Source: Chloroflexota bacterium
GTDB lineage: Bacteria; Chloroflexota; Limnocylindria; Limnocylindrales; CSP1-4
DNA: 5,666 bases
Assembly: GCA_021786915.1 (NCBI GenBank)
Contig: JAJYMP010000277.1
Span: 1 to 5,666, forward strand
Direction of reading: 5' to 3'
Below the pieces are notes generated by a model. That model made no database searches, was not told the origin of the DNA, and saw nothing but the letters and a program-made list of their open reading frames with translations. The position numbers were made by a program, and so were the translations under genes. Positions 4,711-5,666 of the stretch are shown here, in pieces (the first letter of the stretch is position 1; each line of letters begins with the position of its first letter).

Positions 4711-5144
4711 ACGACGCCAACGTGACCGTCCGCCCGGCGACGCCGGACGATGCCGAACGCCTCGCCTCGCTGCTCACCGACGAGGGCTACCCCGCCGGCG
4801 GCTCCGACCTCGCGACGCGCATGGAGCGGTACGGGGCGCTCGGCTCGCAGGTGCTGGTGGCCGACGCCGCCGGCGACGTCGTCGGCTTCGTCACGATCCT
4901 CGTCCTGCCGCGCTTCGAGGTGGACGACCGGTTCGCCCGGGTCACCTCGCTGGTGGTCGACGCGGGGGTCCGCGAGCGCGGTATCGGCCGGCTGCTCATG
5001 CAGGCGGCGGAGGAGCAGGCGAAGGCGGCGGGCGCGGCTTGGCTCGAGGTCACCGCAGGCCACCACCGCCCCGACGCGCGCCGCCTGTTCGAGTCGCTGG
5101 GCTACGACCCGGGTGTCGCTGCCTACCTGCGCAAGCGGGTCTGA
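4707..5144 (+). CDS. GNAT family N-acetyltransferase, 145 aa
   Basis: 145 aa, the usual length of a single GNAT domain. VTVRPATPDDAERLASLL (6-23) is the N-terminal strand and helix. SQVLVADAAGDVVGFVTILV (47-66) forms strands 2-4. RVTSLVVDAGVRERGIGRLL (78-97) holds the acetyl-CoA-binding loop (RERGIG, 89-94). WLEVTAGHHRPDARRLFESL (112-131) followed by GY is the final motif. It acetylates an amine on a small molecule or peptide using acetyl-CoA; the acceptor cannot be told. The ATG at 4707 overlaps the preceding stop by 4 bp (ATGA), implying co-transcription and possible translational coupling. A -10-like hexamer also sits 6 nt upstream. The sequence is not obviously related to the 281-aa acetyltransferase upstream beyond the shared fold. 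Confidence 0.92.
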   Translation: MNDANVTVRPATPDDAERLASLLTDEGYPAGGSDLATRMERYGALGSQVLVADAAGDVVGFVTILVLPRFEVDDRFARVTSLVVDAGVRERGIGRLLMQAAEEQAKAAGAAWLEVTAGHHRPDARRLFESLGYDPGVAAYLRKRV

Positions 5145-5187
5145 CCGGCCTGCGCCACCCGGGACGGACCAGCACGGCGGCCGGGGG

Positions 5188-5666
5188 ATGAGCCTGCCGC
5201 GCCTGCGCCTGCGCGATGAGGTCGCGGGCCTTCTCGACCTGCCCTGGGAGCATCCGCTCAGCGCATGGGAGGACACCGGGCACCGCTTCCAGGAGCTGCC
5301 CGTCGGCCCGTCGCGGCACCTCGTCCGGTTCCTCGTCCACGGCGGCATCGTGTACGCGCTCAAGGAACTGCCCGAGGCGGTGGCCGAGCGCGAGTTCGAG
5401 GTGCTGCGGCGACTCGAGGAGGCCCGCCTGCCGAGCGTGCGTGCGGTGGGCCTCGCGGTGCGCCCCGAGCGCCAGGACGCCATCCTCGTCACCGAGTACC
5501 TCCGCCACTCGATGCAGTACCGGCGCCTGCTGATGCGCTTCCGCGGCGTCACGCCGACCTATCGCGACCGACTGCTCGACGCGATGGCCCTGCTCCTCGT
5601 CGACCTCCACCGCGGCGGCGTCTACTGGGGCGACTGCTCCCTTGCCAACACGCTGTTCCGGCGCGA
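5188..5666 (+). CDS. DUF4032 / lipopolysaccharide-kinase-like protein, N-terminal part (3' truncated by window)
   Basis: 159 codons are visible from ATG 5188 before the window ends. The protein has a bacterial protein-kinase-like fold of the Kdo/WaaP type, as seen in DUF4032 proteins. VYALKELPEAVAEREFEVLR (55-74) contains the presumed ATP-binding lysine (Lys59) and helix-C glutamate. ILVTEYL (99-105) is the hinge. HRGGVYWGDCSLANTLFRR (141-159) is the catalytic loop, with Asp149 and Asn154 in the D-x4-N spacing used for catalysis and metal binding. The remainder, including the DFG-equivalent aspartate and the DUF4032 C-terminal half, lies beyond the window. Biochemical activity of this family is not established to my knowledge. 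The start is 43 nt after the preceding acetyltransferase stop, so it may belong to the same operon; no start codon exists in frame between them. The ribosome site is poor (a G-run directly against the ATG). Confidence 0.85.
   Translation, partial: MSLPRLRLRDEVAGLLDLPWEHPLSAWEDTGHRFQELPVGPSRHLVRFLVHGGIVYALKELPEAVAEREFEVLRRLEEARLPSVRAVGLAVRPERQDAILVTEYLRHSMQYRRLLMRFRGVTPTYRDRLLDAMALLLVDLHRGGVYWGDCSLANTLFRR

Noticed and set aside
3855..5552. A 565-codon open frame on the minus strand
   Set aside because: It is antisense to the VOC-like gene, the 145-aa GNAT and the DUF4032 gene; its Arg/Ser-rich composition and lack of motifs mark it as a shadow.

Overview
The window is about 5.7 kb of very GC-rich bacterial DNA (third codon positions almost all G or C). 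The gene content is an acyl-CoA dehydrogenase end, an ECF sigma factor, an alkyltransferase, a winged-helix methyltransferase, GNAT acetyltransferases, a VOC-like protein and a DUF4032 kinase-like protein. That mix would suit a high-GC Chloroflexota or Actinomycetota genome. This is an inference from family content and composition; there is no rRNA or other marker here to prove it.

Layout, left to right. (1) 1-138 (+) is the last 45 codons of an acyl-CoA dehydrogenase. It converges on a minus-strand pair, with a GC-rich hairpin between the two stops. (2) 172-1556 (-) is a two-gene operon: an ECF-type sigma factor followed, through a 4-bp ATGA overlap and a near-perfect Shine-Dalgarno, by an O6-alkylguanine-DNA alkyltransferase. 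The alkyltransferase carries an Ada-like four-cysteine metal-binding module at its C-terminus, the reverse of the order in E. coli Ada. (3) 1557-1675 is a short divergent intergenic region with a strong hairpin and a 14-bp perfect palindrome. (4) 1676-2686 (+) is a SAM-dependent methyltransferase with an N-terminal winged-helix-like domain. (5) 2687-2889 has no gene but holds a terminator-like hairpin and a long imperfect inverted repeat. (6) 2890-3735 (+) is a 281-aa GNAT acetyltransferase. (7) 3736-3996 has no convincing gene but holds a 21-bp exact direct repeat nested in a second long inverted repeat. (8) 3997-4710 (+) is a degenerate VOC/glyoxalase-fold candidate, overlapping by 4 bp a 145-aa GNAT acetyltransferase (4707-5144). 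(9) 5188 to the window end (+) is the N-terminal part of a DUF4032 / lipopolysaccharide-kinase-like protein.

The most coherent functional unit is the sigma factor-alkyltransferase pair, which looks like a DNA-alkylation repair operon. Its Ada-like module sits on the repair enzyme rather than on an AraC-type activator, and a sigma factor is the adjacent regulator. The plus-strand genes look like ordinary housekeeping or accessory enzymes without an evident shared pathway. Three of them (starts at 1676, 2890 and 4707) have a -10-like hexamer ending exactly 6 nt before the start codon and no Shine-Dalgarno, which suggests leaderless transcripts. The two intergenic inverted repeats are the least explained structure in the window.
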